Made by a program: the position numbers and the translations under genes
In this document: one piece after another, positions 1 to 12,286 of the stretch
Layout: each line of letters begins with the position of its first letter
Position numbering within the stretch: the stretch's first letter is position 1
The notes under the pieces: model-generated
The model's database searches: none
What the model saw: only the letters and a program-made list of their open reading frames with translations
Told to the model about the DNA's origin: nothing
NCBI GenBank assembly: GCA_030685235.1
Contig: MU839163.1
Span: 110,227-174,226 of the forward strand
Direction of reading: 5' to 3'
DNA: 64,000 nucleotides
Origin: Copromyces sp. CBS 386.78
Taxonomy: Eukaryota; Ascomycota; Sordariomycetes; Sordariales; Sordariaceae

Positions 1-1782
1 GGGTGGTGTGTCTGGGTTGGGTGTGGCGGCCCGGGGCCCCCGGGGTTTCGGGGGACCGTGGGGTGCTATTGTGGGTGGGGGGTGAGCCCCCCTGGGCCCC
101 CCCCCCCCCCCCCCCCCCCCCTCCATCAACAGACTTGAAGCATGTACCTCTCCGGCACAGTCAGGGCTTGGGAAATCTGTCAAAAGTTGCATGTTTCTTG
201 GCATCAATGCCGATGTTGTACGCCATCCAAGAACCTGTGATGTTATGTGGTGTTTTTGTTGACATTTGCAAGTGCCGTAGAGAGGTACGTATCGTGGATC
301 GCGGGGCGGGAAGGGGGAAGCGAGGAGTGGTGGTGTGCTCGCTACTGTCAGGTACACCTGCCACCAACCTACCTAGTCGTAGGCCATGTACAGTGAGATA
401 CACTGTACTTCAAGGCTGCATATTTCCGTTCGTTCTTCAAGGTCTCTTGATGATGACTGGATCTCGGTATGTGTCACCACAACAGGAATCCAGAATGCCC
501 AGCAACATCTTTTTTGCATCTCGGCGCTTGCGCATGCCTTTTGGCCAACTGGAGCTCAACTGAACCGATCTGATTGATCTGAAGCTTCAACTATTCACAA
601 CTCCCATGGCCGCATTTACTGACCAAAGACTTGGGTCCAGCATCATGCTTTCCCTTTTCGGACAAGGCACGAGGCGTAACGGAGGCGGGGCAACCAAGGG
701 AGCCTTGGCGGCCAATGTCTTAGGAAACCGTCCAGTGACATGGTGAATGTCCAGGGCCAAGACGGCGGCGCCGCGTATCACTGGCTGAGAGAGTCCAATA
801 CTTGGCCACATTGACGCTGTACTCGCAAGCAAGGTGAACTGCCATCTCCGCGCTGAGCCTCAACATCTTTCCTTGTAACATGATCTGCCGTAGGTCCGTA
901 GGGCAAGGTTTTGCCATCTAGACCTAGGACTTGACGTTGGTGTCTGTTTTACACCTTGACCGATAGCCCTTTTTGGGATGAGATAATGGTGGCTAGAAGA
1001 CAGAACGACGTACATTGACTGGTATGATCTACTTCGGCGTGGTGATCATCATGATTCACGGATTTGGGGCATTAGTCTCCGCCAGACCGACACTGAGAGC
1101 CCTGCCACAATCTCGTGTCAGTCACCATCGTGTTGCCTTGTCCTCGTTATTGTTTGGTGCCAAAGTTGGATTTCGCCAGGCCGAGGTCCGTTGCTTGGTT
1201 CACAGGTATAGGGTGTTTTGGGTCAAGAATAGACGAATATCGAGATTTCTCGGCCGTGCCTTGAGGCTCCGTTGTGATAAGTCTTATTCATCGGACCGCT
1301 TGGCCCCAACGCTGATGCGATAGTCATCATCATCTTTGTCGGCCCGAGACTAATTCAGCAAACCGAGGGCGAAAAGGGTCTTGAAACACCAAAAAAGATG
1401 CCGGCGGTGAGTGAGTCCATCCCACGCCCGGTGACAGGTTGCACCATGGAACTCTAATTATAAGCGTGTCACCGGGTATCTCTGTCCTTGGTTAACCAAG
1501 TCATCCGGGCTGTTTGCTCTGCTGTGCTATGCCAAAATCCAGAAAAAAAAGTCAGACTGTTGAACCGTGGGGGTTACCATAGCCTCTAGGGAAATCCGTG
1601 CTGGTTCTTGGCAGAAACCCAGCCGAGGTCTTTGGTCGTTCAAGAGTGACATCATTTGCCTGGTCTTTTGCGAATACCCAGGCACCGTCCATCATCCGCT
1701 TTGCGGGTATACCATGGCTGCGCCCTTTATGTGTCCTCCTTGGCCCAACAACACGAGTAGTAGTACCCGTTTCGCCCGTCTC
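1..1782. other. Gene-free left edge
   Basis: No open frame here has a recognisable product or a coding-like composition. The first about 120 bases are very G-rich and then C-rich. From about 120 onward the sequence is ordinary mixed-composition intergenic DNA. It lies downstream of the 3' end of the FHA protein gene, which is on the minus strand, so its right part should hold that gene's 3' UTR and terminator. Confidence 0.6.
97..121. repeat. Homopolymer run of 25 C
   Basis: An uninterrupted C run follows a G-rich stretch of unusual composition (positions 1-96). It could be a true low-complexity tract or a sequence or assembly artefact near a contig end. Confidence 0.9.
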
Positions 1783-2805
1783 TTAATCCTTGGGCGGGAG
1801 CATAAGCACGTACTCCCTCGTACTGGACCCAAACTGGATCATGTCCTTGTCTCTCAACTCCAGGTACCGACTATCCGGGACCTTGTCGCCGTTGAGCTTG
1901 GTACCATTCGCGCTCTCCAAGTCAATCAAATACGGCTTCACCCGGCCCATCTTGTCGCCGTACTCGTTTCGCTTCTCCGTATAGCGGAACTGGATGACGG
2001 CATGCTGCTTGCTGATGCTCGGGTGTTCGGCTGGCAAGTCGGCAATGGCCAGGTCCCTCCCAACTAGCCAGCAGCTGCGCGTGTGCAGCTCGATGGTGTC
2101 AATGACCTCGTCGCCCTTGAAGACGTACAGCCGCCACTGGTCGCGGGGGGCGGGCTTGCGGGCCTCGGGTGGCTCGTGGTATTTGAGTGTGACAGTGGTG
2201 CCGTCGGCTTGCGTAACCGTGTTGGACTGGGCGGCGAGTACGCCTGTGTTGCCAAAGTTGGGCTTTTCCTTGGGTTTCTCGGCTTCTTCACCTGTACTGA
2301 CGGCGAAGGTGTCACCTTGGGAGGGCAGGGGGCCGCTTCGCTTGATCAGGCTGCGCTTGTTGTCGGCATTGTTGGTTTCTGGCTTGGAGTCATCTAGTTG
2401 TCGCGTTTCTTTCTTCCGGGAAGAGTGTCTTTCTGATGAAGGGTCCCTGCGGCGGTCTCTGTCTTCACGTCGGCCGTGTCGCCTGTCACTGTCGTCGTTT
2501 CCCCGTCCGCGTCGGTCCCTTTCCCTTTTCCTCTCCCTGTCTCTGTCTCTCTCTCTGTCGCGTGGTGAGCGCGAACGCGATCGGCGCTTTTTGGCGTCGG
2601 GTGATCTGGATCGTCTTCGGTGATCTCGTCTAGGAGACCGAGACCTGTGGCGGGACCGGTCCCGAGAGCGCTTTCGATGTCTCTGGGAGTCTTCTGTCGA
2701 GTCGTGCTTGTTGTGTCTGCTGCTGCTTGCGCTGTCTCTGGGGGCGGCTGGGTAGTCGTCACGGCGACGCGACCGGTGGTCGTCTTCTGCGTGTTCCGAG
2801 CCCAT
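1783..2805 (-). CDS. FHA-domain protein with RS-rich N-terminus (SNIP1/Pml1 type)
   Basis: Uninterrupted 340-residue frame starting at an ATG (complement of 2803-2805). Residues about 10-140 are extremely rich in Arg, Ser, Asp and Glu (RS/RD/RE dipeptides), typical of splicing-associated proteins. Residues about 220-338 form a forkhead-associated domain: the VGRD strand, the SISKQH loop and the ESANGTKLNG turn are the conserved phosphothreonine-binding elements. This architecture matches SNIP1 in animals and Pml1 in budding yeast, a subunit of the RES complex needed for pre-mRNA retention and splicing. That assignment is by family knowledge; the sequence itself shows only the RS tail and FHA fold. 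It shares a 1.8 kb upstream region with the divergent RBR ligase gene, and a telomere-box motif lies about 205 bases upstream of its ATG. Confidence 0.88.
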   Translation of the reverse strand: MGSEHAEDDHRSRRRDDYPAAPRDSASSSRHNKHDSTEDSQRHRKRSRDRSRHRSRSPRRDHRRRSRSPDAKKRRSRSRSPRDRERDRDRERKRERDRRGRGNDDSDRRHGRREDRDRRRDPSSERHSSRKKETRQLDDSKPETNNADNKRSLIKRSGPLPSQGDTFAVSTGEEAEKPKEKPNFGNTGVLAAQSNTVTQADGTTVTLKYHEPPEARKPAPRDQWRLYVFKGDEVIDTIELHTRSCWLVGRDLAIADLPAEHPSISKQHAVIQFRYTEKRNEYGDKMGRVKPYLIDLESANGTKLNGDKVPDSRYLELRDKDMIQFGSSTREYVLMLPPKD

Positions 2806-4600
2806 TGGTGTTGTCTGAATCCCTTTCCTGGTAGCCTGTTGACTTTAAAAGGTGACAGGGCCGAGTGTTGCTGTTGATGTGGTGCAGGATCAATGGCGCA
2901 TTCAACCTAGAGTTGCCAATTGGAAAAAGTCTTGGGAAAAGAACTGAAGCTCTGGGCCATGGCGCTAACAGGAAGGAAGCCACAGCGACTTCCAACATGG
3001 GGTATGGTATAACCCTAACCCTCGTATACCTTTGTGACTTGCTCTGTCATTGACCACTTGCACTTCCAACTCGATCGATGCACAACCCCATTCAAGGTGT
3101 GATTCGGAAAAGAAACCGAAACAGCTGGATATCTCGAAAGATTGATTTATCTTATCCCATGATCACCCCAATTTATCGGGACTGTCTACTTGTGACCTGC
3201 TCGACCACCTGGTACTGACCTCCGTCAATCTAGGGTCTTTACAACGCAAGATCAGGGTGCATATATGTCCACCTATTATTGTACAACATGCATATCATGC
3301 TTTGCCATCCGTCAGTTGAGCTGGAATATTGGCCAGATACTGGATTATGTCTGACCGTCGGGTCTCCGACTTCCCCCAAGCTACAGTCTACCGATAGCTG
3401 CCCGGAACTACTCCATAGTAATTCATCGTTGACGAAACCAGCTCCATAATCTTGCAATATCCCCCATATTTGATGCAATGGTATGGTCCCTTTCCATGTT
3501 CCCCAGAATCCACTTTCGATGGCCGGGGATTTCCAACGGGGCCATGCAGGCCATGATGAACAAGGACGCCATTTGAAATCATAATCTGGACAGAATAGTA
3601 CTTCATGTACTGCACAGCGCTTCGTGTACATATTGACTATTCTGTACATGACCCACCTTTGTCAATCTGCTAGCTTCGGGAAGGGTTCAGTCAGGTCATC
3701 AATTGCGGTGCACAGGCCATCAGATCTTTGACCCGCTGTTGCCGTCACCGTCAATGTCACAAGAGGGAGTTGTCCAGTCCATCAAGTGAACTCGACTTGG
3801 ACTGTCTATTCACCAAATTCCTTACCTCACATTTTTTTCACACCTCACATCTTCTCTTTTCTAGACCTTCAGTTGCTGCCTTGACTACCCCAAGGTACCT
3901 ACTGCTAGTACCTCTACACATAAGACTGCATTCGTTTGTGCAGGTGCCCGATTGCACGGTACCTGCCTCTAGCCACTTAGCCTCTAACATCTAGCCGGTA
4001 CGAAAGGTACGGCAGGTACTCTAACACCCTGTATGTATGCACCTCTGCCCGCTTTTTATAGGGAGTTTCCGCCCAGAATCCCATCTTGACCCAAAACAAT
4101 AAACCCACCCAAAACAATCATCCCATCTCGACTCCTTCACACCAACCCCGTATCTCTACAAACATCTGTCCGGCATCATCTTCCGTGACCGACACCAATA
4201 CTACTACTACCCCGCGCTACTCGGCACCGACCCCAACCGTCTTGACACTCGACGTCACTCCTGGCTTTCGCTCCCTCTGCTGAGTCATTCAACCGTCGAC
4301 GCCCTTCCACCATTCCAGCCCTCGCTCATCCACCACGGCATCCGGGTGGCGAGTCGAAGATCTTTACTCGACTTTTAAAAAGCCGGCACCATACCTCCCC
4401 AAACCAGGAAGCGGAAAGCCGCTGAGGCGACGACGTCCCCAACCCCGGACGACACTCTCCCCAACAAGAGACCCCAGCTCACCTCAGCCGGCAAACACCA
4501 ACTGGAAGGCCCCGAAGCGGCTCCTCCGACTCCCCTCACCACCACCACCTCCCACAACGGCAACGACAGCCACAGCGACGCTGACCCAGCCGCGGACGCT
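2806..4600. promoter_or_regulatory. Divergent intergenic region between FHA gene and RBR ligase
   Basis: This 1.8 kb region contains the promoters of both flanking genes. It holds a telomere-box at 3010-3022, several GGTACC/TACCT motifs between 3890 and 4020, and a TATA-like TTTTTATAG at about 4053-4061. The last about 220 bases before the ligase ATG are an open, coding-like frame without an ATG (see findings). Transcript starts cannot be fixed from sequence. Confidence 0.5.
3010..3022. promoter_or_regulatory. Telomere-box (TAACCCTAACCCT)
   Basis: Two units of the TTAGGG telomere repeat in the CCCTAA orientation, about 205 bases upstream of the FHA-protein ATG. The same 15-mer, with one extra base on each side, occurs at 18502-18516 upstream of the HIT-protein gene. 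In fungi and plants such boxes are bound by Myb/telobox factors (Tbf1, Teb1 type); binding here is inference. Confidence 0.6.
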
Positions 4601-6334
4601 ATGGACTCCGACGACGATTTCATGTCCAACCTCTCCTCCGAGGATGACATGGTACAGGAGGACGACAGCGATAACGACGTTTCCAATCCCGAGGGTGAGA
4701 CTACCTATCCTACTTGCCGCATCCAGACATGCTACCTCATACTGACCCCCGAGCCCACCAGACTTTGACTTTGACGACGAGCCCGATTTGGACTCCGGAA
4801 ACAAGGACTCTCAGCAAACCATGAAGCGCAACTACCTCGATATCGAGTTCAAGGTGTACCGCCCCGAAGACATACAAAAACAGCAAGATGACCTAGTCGA
4901 CGAGGTCAACATGATTCTCGACATCTCCAAAGAAGAAGCGGCCATTCTGCTACGGCATTTTCGGTGGAACCGGGAACGTCTGATCGAAGACTATATGGAC
5001 AAACCCCGGCAGGTTCTTGATGCTGCCGGCCTCGCACAGACCGCCGCCGACAAGCCCCGGCTACAAGTCATCCCTGGCTTCATGTGCGATATTTGCTGCG
5101 AAGACGGAGATGGCCTCGAGTCCTTCGCCATCAAGTGCGGGCATCGTTTTTGTGTTGACTGCTACCGCCAGTACCTCTCACAGAAGATCCGCGAAGAGGG
5201 CGAGGCTGCCCGCATCCAATGTCCTGCCGATGGCTGCAACCTCATTATCGATGCCCGCTCGCTCGACCTCCTAGTCACCCCCGAACTGACGGAACGATAT
5301 CACGAGCTGCTCATGCGTACATACGTTGAGGACAAGGAAAGTCTCAAATGGTGCCCCTCGCCTGACTGTGCAAACGCCGTCGAGTGTGGGGTCAAAAAGA
5401 AGGACCTCACCAAGGTCGTGCCCACGGTCTCATGTCTGTGCGGTCACCGCTTCTGCTTTGGCTGCATTTACACCGATCACCAGCCCGCTCCTTGCGAGCT
5501 CGTGAAGAGGTGGCTCAAGAAATGCGCTGACGACTCGGAAACGGCAAATTGGATATCCGCCAATACCAAGGAATGCCCAAAGTGCAACAGCACGATTGAG
5601 AAGAATGGTGGCTGCAACCACATGACATGCCGCAAGTGCAAGTACGAGTTCTGCTGGATGTGTATGGGGCTTTGGTCCGAACACGGCACGAGCTGGTACA
5701 ACTGCAACCGCTTCGAGGAAAAGAGCGGCGCCGAAGCCCGCGACGCTCAGGCTAAGTCCCGAGTCTCTCTGGAGCGCTACCTCCACTACTACAACCGCTA
5801 CCACAATCACGAACAGTCAGCCCGTCTGGATAAGGACCTTTACATGAAGACTGAGAAGAAGATGGTGGAGCTACAAAAGCAGTCCGGTATGTCCTGGATC
5901 GAGGTCCAGTACCTACAATCTGCATCGCAGGCGTTGCAGACGTGCCGACAAACGCTCATGTGGACCTACGCCTTTGCTTTCTACCTGGCACGCAACAACC
6001 TCACCGAGATTTTCGAGAGCAATCAAAAAGACTTGGAGATGGCTGTGGAGAACCTGTCGGAGATGTTTGAGAAGCCGGTCCAGGACCTTGCCCAGCCCGG
6101 TCTCAAGGTGGATATCATGGACAAGACGTCGTACTGCAACAAGCGACGCGTCATCCTCCTCGAGGACACTGCTGAGAACCTTGCAAAAGGTAAGTTTGTC
6201 TGTCCTTGTGGGTTCTATTATACTTGTCAGGACTAACCTAGCAACTAGGTAAATGGACCTTTAACGTCGATCTGGTCAGCGGTGCACCTCTCGTAAATCC
6301 TACGAGCGCTCCCGGCACTAGTAGCCGTCGCTAG
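4601..6334 (+). CDS. RBR-type E3 ubiquitin ligase, Ariadne family
   Basis: Model join(4601..4694, 4762..6189, 6249..6334), 535 residues. Both introns have GTGAGA/GTAAGT donors and preserve frame. An acidic N-terminus (residues 1-40) is followed by a UBA-like helical segment (about 80-110), RING1 from C140 (CDIC...CGHRFCVDC), an in-between-RING zinc domain (about 229-286) and RING2 (about 303-333). A C-terminal Ariadne-type helical region follows. RING2 contains the GGCNHMTC motif; by family alignment Cys316 is the catalytic cysteine that takes ubiquitin from the E2 before passing it to substrate. Ariadne ligases commonly work with neddylated cullin-RING complexes; that partnership is inferred here. 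The last exon adds only 28 residues, ending in SSRR. The start is the first in-frame ATG, but the frame is open upstream to 4379 with basic clusters, so a longer N-terminus from an upstream exon or non-AUG start is possible. Confidence 0.93.
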
Positions 6335-8544
6335 GACGACTACTTCGCGAGGCGTGCCCATGACGTGCGACACTTGTTGGAAGTCGCAACCCGTGAGTTG
6401 GCGCTCATGCTCCGGGGTGGATTTGGCCGACGTCTCGGACCAAGGCAGGCGATAATCGTCATCCGCGTGATGAAGACTATTTATGGCGTAAGTCGATGTA
6501 TGACAATGGGCTACTGGGGAATGCGAGCCATACTCGTCGGCTATCTTTGGCGCATCCCCAATTCCACATTCGGAGTCGACTAGAAAGCCAACCTCCGGTT
6601 GCGTACCTGGGAAGATTGGCGTGCGGCAAAGCAATTACTCATAGATCTAGACACAGAGATTACACTCGCATTTTGCCGGGTCGTGCTATGGAGACGGGCA
6701 CAAACGAAAGGGGTGTCTCAGGTGCGTGCAGCGCAGTTGCGAATGGTGGATACCCTCGGGCGAAAGGTACTAAACGTTCTCATTGAGCGTTTTAAGCCAT
6801 AGCAGAGGCGGCCAGTACCTCAACAACCGCCAAACCCGTCGTGATGGATTCACACTTGTTGAGCCCACGCATGTCATATTGGGAGATGCAATGGTGTAGC
6901 GGGTGTTTCTTGCGGTTTTGATAGGCATTGCACAGGCATACATGTGCAGGAGTCGATCGACGGGCGCATAACCTCAAGGAAATGCTTTTTTGAGATTTGG
7001 GTTTGGTTTGATTGTAGCGCAAAGGGTGAAACGGTGTTATTTGCCTACTTGTGGAACATGAGGATGAGAACAACACCACAGCGAGCATGGATGGATAGAT
7101 GGATGGATGGACTGGGTCGGGACATGCAATCATACATTATCTGTTTTTTTAAGCGTACGGTAGTTTAATCTTCTCTGTGGAATTGTCGGTCAACAATGGG
7201 CGCTGGGAGGGTGGGTAGATACATACGCGACTATTAGCATAGCTATTCATTTCATATATCCTCTGTTATAGACGATGGATGTTGCACTGGGTTTGAGTAT
7301 GAGCGGTGGAAGATGATGAGAGAGAGGTGTCGCCCAGCGGGGACAGATAGTATTATAGACTTTAATAAAGATTGAACGAAAACAACTGGTAGATCGGCAT
7401 GAATTGTAGTGTGGGTGAAGTTGTGGTGATGACTGATGACAGAAGAGCCACGAGATGTCGGACGTTGTGGGATGATGGTTGCGGTGGTTTCCAGGTGGGT
7501 TCTAGTGCGGGATGAGGTAACAGCCCAGATAGTCATACATATGTCGCAAGCTTGCATCGCTCTTTTTCTTCAAGATTCAAAACGTCTTGAAACTGTCAAT
7601 TCTCAAGTTGTTTTAAGACACACCTCCTCCCTCAAAAATGCTGGAAAACCTCATCCCCAAGCAGTTAAGCCACGACAGCACCCTCCACTAAAACGCCCAG
7701 CCGCCACCAGGGACGTGCATGTAACCCCCGGATCCATGTCCCATTGCCCCAGATCCGCCCGCCCACCTGGCACCAACCGGAAGCACCGCGTAAACACATT
7801 TCCCCGCCATGCCCGCCGCGCCCGCTTAATGCCGAGCGAGTGGACAAAGTCTCTGCCGATGGAGGGTCCCGAAGCGGTAACCGGGCGGGAGATGGATAAC
7901 ACGCTGGAGTACGGCAACTTAGCTCGGCCCCGTTTTATTCCAGTCATGGACGGGAACCAGCAAGGTGCTCGTCGGGTGCGTAGAGGTACATAGGCACCTA
8001 CCTACTGTACCTTGACGGGAGGTAGGTAGTCTCATCACGGCATGGGCAGATACATTATTACATATCTCCCGCTGCCGCATCTGCTTCTGGTCTTTCCTCT
8101 CTCCTGATTCTGGTTTCCTCTCCTCTTCTCCCAAGTCCTCTTCTTTCTCCTTGGTGGTTTGACGAACGGAAATCAACGGGCCAATTCCAACAACACAACA
8201 GTTCCGGGGCTACGTACCTCTACTTACATAGACAGAAACTCATCTGCCGCTTCTAACCCCCGTTGCTATTTGTTAAGTAACGCGACCCCTCGCTCGCCAA
8301 TTCACCACTGGACACCGACTAAGGGACGAACGAACCGGCCCCCGACGATTGACGATTAGCGACTAGGGACTAGGACTAGGACCAGGTTCAGAAGACTAGT
8401 CTCGTTTCCGATCCACCGAGGCCCGCCCCCGACTTCCAAAGAAGCTACTTTATAAAAGACAAGCTTCAGTCGCATTTCTTTCCGAAGGACGAAAAGATAC
8501 CCTTTTTTTGGAGGAAAAGAACGGAAAAAGTCACAACAGCCAAA
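6335..8544. other. Intergenic: 3' side of RBR ligase, promoter of CoA-transferase
   Basis: No convincing gene. The left part should carry the ligase 3' UTR. A GATG/GATA-rich microsatellite lies around 7085-7112. TACC/GGTA motifs cluster at about 7985-8030 and 8205-8225. The last 100 bases contain the CoA-transferase core promoter. Confidence 0.5.
8451..8457 (+). promoter_or_regulatory. TATA box of CoA-transferase gene
   Basis: TATAAAA located 94 bases upstream of the start codon at 8545, an expected spacing for a short 5' UTR. A pyrimidine-rich stretch follows it, as is common at fungal transcription starts. Confidence 0.55.
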
Positions 8545-10422
8545 ATGTCTACAGCTCTTCGGACGTTGAGGGCGTATGCCAAGTATGGCAACAACGTAAG
8601 TTGCCTACAGACCTCAGGCTTATCATTCCTGGCGAGGGGAGCGGCGGAAGGGCGAAAGGCTGCGAAGGATGGGGATCCCTGGTTCGGTTCGGCGGCAATG
8701 TCAACACACCACTACTGTCATTATCACCACCCAAACACCAAATCCTCCTCTCCCCTTTCCCCTTCCCAATACCAAAAGATATCACCACCGGGGGAAAAAA
8801 AGAAAAAAAGAAAGAGAGAACATGGTCAACTAACAAACCCCTCCAAAATGTAGCACACTGCCCTCCTAGCCCGGTGCTTCTCCACCACCCTCCGCCGCCC
8901 CGAGATTAACAAGATCTACCCCTCCGCATCCGCCGCCCTGGCCGACATGAAGCCCAACAGCACCTTGCTCTGCGGCGGCTTCGGTCTCTGCGGCGTTCCC
9001 GACACTTTGATCGACGAAGTGGTCCAGAAGCCCGAAATCACCGGCCTGACCGCCGTCTCCAACAACGCCGGCACCGACACCTCGGGCCTGGGCAAGCTGC
9101 TCAAGACCAAGCAGATCAAGAAGATGATCGCCTCCTACATCGGCGAGAACAAGACCTTCGAGAGCATGTACCTCACAGGCGAAGTCGAGCTGGAACTGAC
9201 ACCCCAGGGAACCTTGGCCGAGCGCTGCGCCTCTGGCGGAAAGGGAATCCCGGCCTTCTACACCCCCGCCGCCTTTGGAACCGTCGTGCAGACGGGCGAG
9301 CTTCCCCTGAAGAACAAGCCCGACGGCACCCCCGATATTCTCTCGTACCCCAAGGACGTCAAGGTCTTCAACGGCAAGTCCTACTTGCTTGAGCACGCCA
9401 TCGCCGGCGACTACGCCTTCGTCAAGGCCTACAAGGCCGACCGCCTCGGAAACTGCCAGTTCCGCCTGGCCGCGCACAACTTCAACGGCGCCATGGGCCG
9501 CAACGCCAAGGTGACCATCGTGGAGGCCGAGCACATTGTCGAGCCCGGCGAGATCCCGGCCGAGGCCGTGCACCTGCCTGGCATCTATGTCTCCCGAGTG
9601 ATCCAGAGCACCGCTGAAAAGGGGATTGAGAAGCGCACGTTTGCCAAGGACCCGAACGACCCCGAGGCCAAGAAGGCCCTGGGATCCGGCGAGACGGCGA
9701 ACAAGCGCGAGAGGATCGTGCGCCGCGCGGCCAAGGAGTTCAAGAACGGCATGTACGCCAACTTGGGCATTGGCATGCCCATGCTGGCGCCCAGCTTTGT
9801 CGAGGAGGGCGTTGAGGTTCTTCTGCAATCCGAGAACGGTATCTTGGGACTTGGTCCCTACCCCAAGAAGGGCGAGGAGGACGCGGATCTCATCAACGCC
9901 GGTAAGGAGACCGTTACTCTCGCCCCGGGAGCGGCGGTGTTTGGGTCTGAGGAGTCGTTTGGCATGATCCGTGCCGGCCGCATCAACTTGACCATTTTGG
10001 GCGCCATGCAGGTGTCCGCTAACGGTGACTTGGCCAACTGGATGTTGCCGGGCAAGGTCAAGGGCTTTGGAGGTGCCATGGACTTGGTGAGCAACCCGGA
10101 GAAGACCAAGGTTGTGGTGACGATGGAGCATACGGATAAGAAGGGCAACGCCAAGATTGTCAAGCAGTGCGCGTTCCCCTTGACGGGCCCTCGTTGTGTG
10201 TCGAGGATCATTACTGAGTTGGTGAGTTACTTGCATCCGGGATGAGACTCTTTTTTGGGGGGGGGACAAAAAGCTAACAGATGATGATAGTGCGTCTTCG
10301 ATGTCGACTTTGCCAAGGGTCTTACTCTTATTGAGATCGCTGATGGTGTCACTGTTGACGAGATCAAGGCCAAGACTGATGCTCCCTTCGTTGTTGCCGA
10401 TGATCTGAAGCCCATGCTTTAA
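8545..10422 (+). CDS. Succinyl-CoA:3-ketoacid CoA-transferase, mitochondrial
   Basis: Model join(8545..8595, 8854..10221, 10291..10422), 516 residues, close to the usual about 520 for the fused alpha-beta SCOT family. Exon 1 encodes a 17-residue start of a presequence. The first intron (258 nt) is long, and exon 2 continues with the [10 protein letters not shown] matrix-targeting segment. The N-terminal half holds the GGFGLCGVP glycine loop of the A subunit; the second half begins around [11 protein letters not shown] (B subunit). Glu344 in the SENGILG motif is the catalytic glutamate that forms the glutamyl-CoA thioester. The enzyme moves CoA from succinyl-CoA to acetoacetate or related acids in mitochondria. 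In fungi the same family includes acetate or propionate CoA-transferases, so the physiological donor/acceptor pair is not certain from sequence. It converges on the peroxiredoxin gene with 297 bases between stops. Confidence 0.95.
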
Positions 10423-10719
10423 AATGGGAGTTATGAAAGTCAAGATTGTACGACCAGAAATGTAGGGGATATGACGGGATTGGGGGCTGTATATACTGTC
10501 GAATTAGGTTTTGGATGGCATCAAAATTTTTCTTGTTATGCATTGGGGCTGTTGACGATCACGGGAGTTGTGAGAAACGGATCTGGCGATTCCTTCTGTA
10601 ATGTTTGCTATACAGCAGTGCGCTCCAACGCAGTTCATTACTCATATTGTTTATATATATATGGAACTTTTGAACTCCATCCTCTTCCATTACCGACAGG
10701 TATAGACATTCCTCTTCGT

Positions 10720-11660
10720 CTAAGCCAGAACCTTATCAGCCAACGAAACAGCGGTACCAGTGTTATCCGGTTCGACGGCAATCTTGGTGACCTTGCCGTC
10801 CTCAACAATGATGGCGTAGCGCTTGGAACGGTCGTTGCCAAAGATGGCCTTGCTGTCGAAGGTGAGGTCGAGAGCCTTGGTGAAGTCTCCCGAGGGGTCG
10901 GCGAGGAAGCGGATCTATTCACGGTGTCAGTCACCGTAACCAGGGATATAAGCGGGACGAAGGAACAGCAACTTACACCAGACTCGCCGGTGGGGTCGAG
11001 GTTCTCCTTCCATGCCTTCATGCTGTTGTGGTTGTTAGCTTTCCGTCTCGTGAACTGTTGTGTTTCTCCTTCTGCCCTCTAGTATTTTCCCAGCCAGCTG
11101 TCTTTTTGTGTTCTCTTTGTTCGCAAGAACTCGGTTCCCACCAACTCTCTTGTTCATTTCTTGCTCCTTTTCTCTCTCCCAATGGTCATTCTCCCTCTTT
11201 TCACGCCCATTTCCCCCTCGTACCTTTGCCTTTTCCTTCCCACCCCTTCTTGCTCGCCCGAACCCCGTTCCTCCCATACCCACACCCGTTCAAGCCAACT
11301 ACCCGAACAAGAGAGAAGAGAAAGTACTCACACAAAAGCATCATTCACACTAACAACAGCCTTAACATCAAACTCCTGCGTCTTGGGATGCTGAATATAG
11401 CTGGGGATATGGCTCGAGCTGCAGGCGGGGGAGAAGGCAGCAGGGACACCGATAATCAGCATGTTGCGGGCCGACTCGGCCTCCTTGCGCAGGTCGACCT
11501 TGTTGCCGGGAGAGCCCTCCTGGAGGAGCTCGCCTTCGGGCAGGAGCTCGCCGATCTTGACGAGGCGGGCGGGGGAGGAGGAGAAGAAGCGCGCGGGGGC
11601 CGCGGCGACGGGGGCGCGGAAGATGGGCGCGGAGGCGCGGAGGGCGGTGCGGGTGAACAT
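10720..11660 (-). CDS. Mitochondrial peroxiredoxin, Prx5/Ahp1 family
   Basis: Model complement(join(10720..10914, 10977..11022, 11332..11660)), 189 residues. The first intron is 309 nt with GTGAGT donor; the middle exon of only 46 bases encodes the MKAWKENLDP stretch, which fits the family exactly and confirms the splice sites. Residues 1-32 are Ala/Arg/Ser-rich with FFSSSPARL, a mitochondrial presequence. The peroxidatic cysteine is Cys80 in the GVPAAFSPAC motif (family consensus PGAFTPTC); NDAFVMKAW and IRFLADPSG are further hallmarks. It reduces H2O2 and alkyl hydroperoxides using thioredoxin or glutathione systems. Note Ala at the usual Gly after Pro and Ala before Cys, a mild deviation from consensus. 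It is divergent from the DUF167 gene (626-base gap). Confidence 0.94.
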
Positions 11661-12286
11661 TGTGGATGGTTTGGTGTTGTGGTTTGGTGATTTCGATTGG
11701 GAGGTGGAAGGAGGATGGAATTGAAATGAGATGGGTCAAGATTCAAGAATATGGATTTGTTAATTCATCAACCAGACACCCGACGACGGATGCCGCGCCG
11801 TCCCTCGAACCCCCGAACCCCCCTCAGTGGAAGCTACAGGGGTATTGTCTGGCGTTGGGATGATAAGATAGGGAGGGGATGACATCACCGAGGATGTCGT
11901 CCTAAGGGGAGCTTTCAGAGCTATCAACACCAAGGCTGTTTGATATTCTGTATTCGCATACAGTTATATGTATTCACGTCTCCATCCTTGGGTCATCATA
12001 ATTGTGTCTTCCTTCACTATAAATTCAAGCTTGGTGAAATATATGGTGAAATTGGTGTCCTCACTCCTCCGAGAGCTCCACGCTGTACTGGAGCTACAGG
12101 GGCCAAGCTTCCAAAGCTCCAGCGGATACTATGTGTACCCCGCTGGCCCCGAGGTCGGATTGAACCATTTCGCGAACTTCCATTTCACCTTCATCGCCAA
12201 GACATCCAATCCTCTTTCTGAACCACGACACGTACATACTGTTGAATGTCAACAATATTTTACCGCCTTCAACAAGCCCAGCAGTC
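11661..12286. promoter_or_regulatory. Divergent region peroxiredoxin / DUF167 gene
   Basis: This 626-base region must contain both promoters and 5' UTRs. I see no clear TATA box or repeat. Confidence 0.4.

Noticed and set aside
3..563. 186-codon frame at the left edge
   Set aside because: Runs through the G/C homopolymer region and has no recognisable motif.
4086..4283. 65-codon frame upstream of the RBR ligase
   Set aside because: Starts at TTG, not ATG, and is Thr/Pro/Ser-rich like a CA-rich 5' leader.
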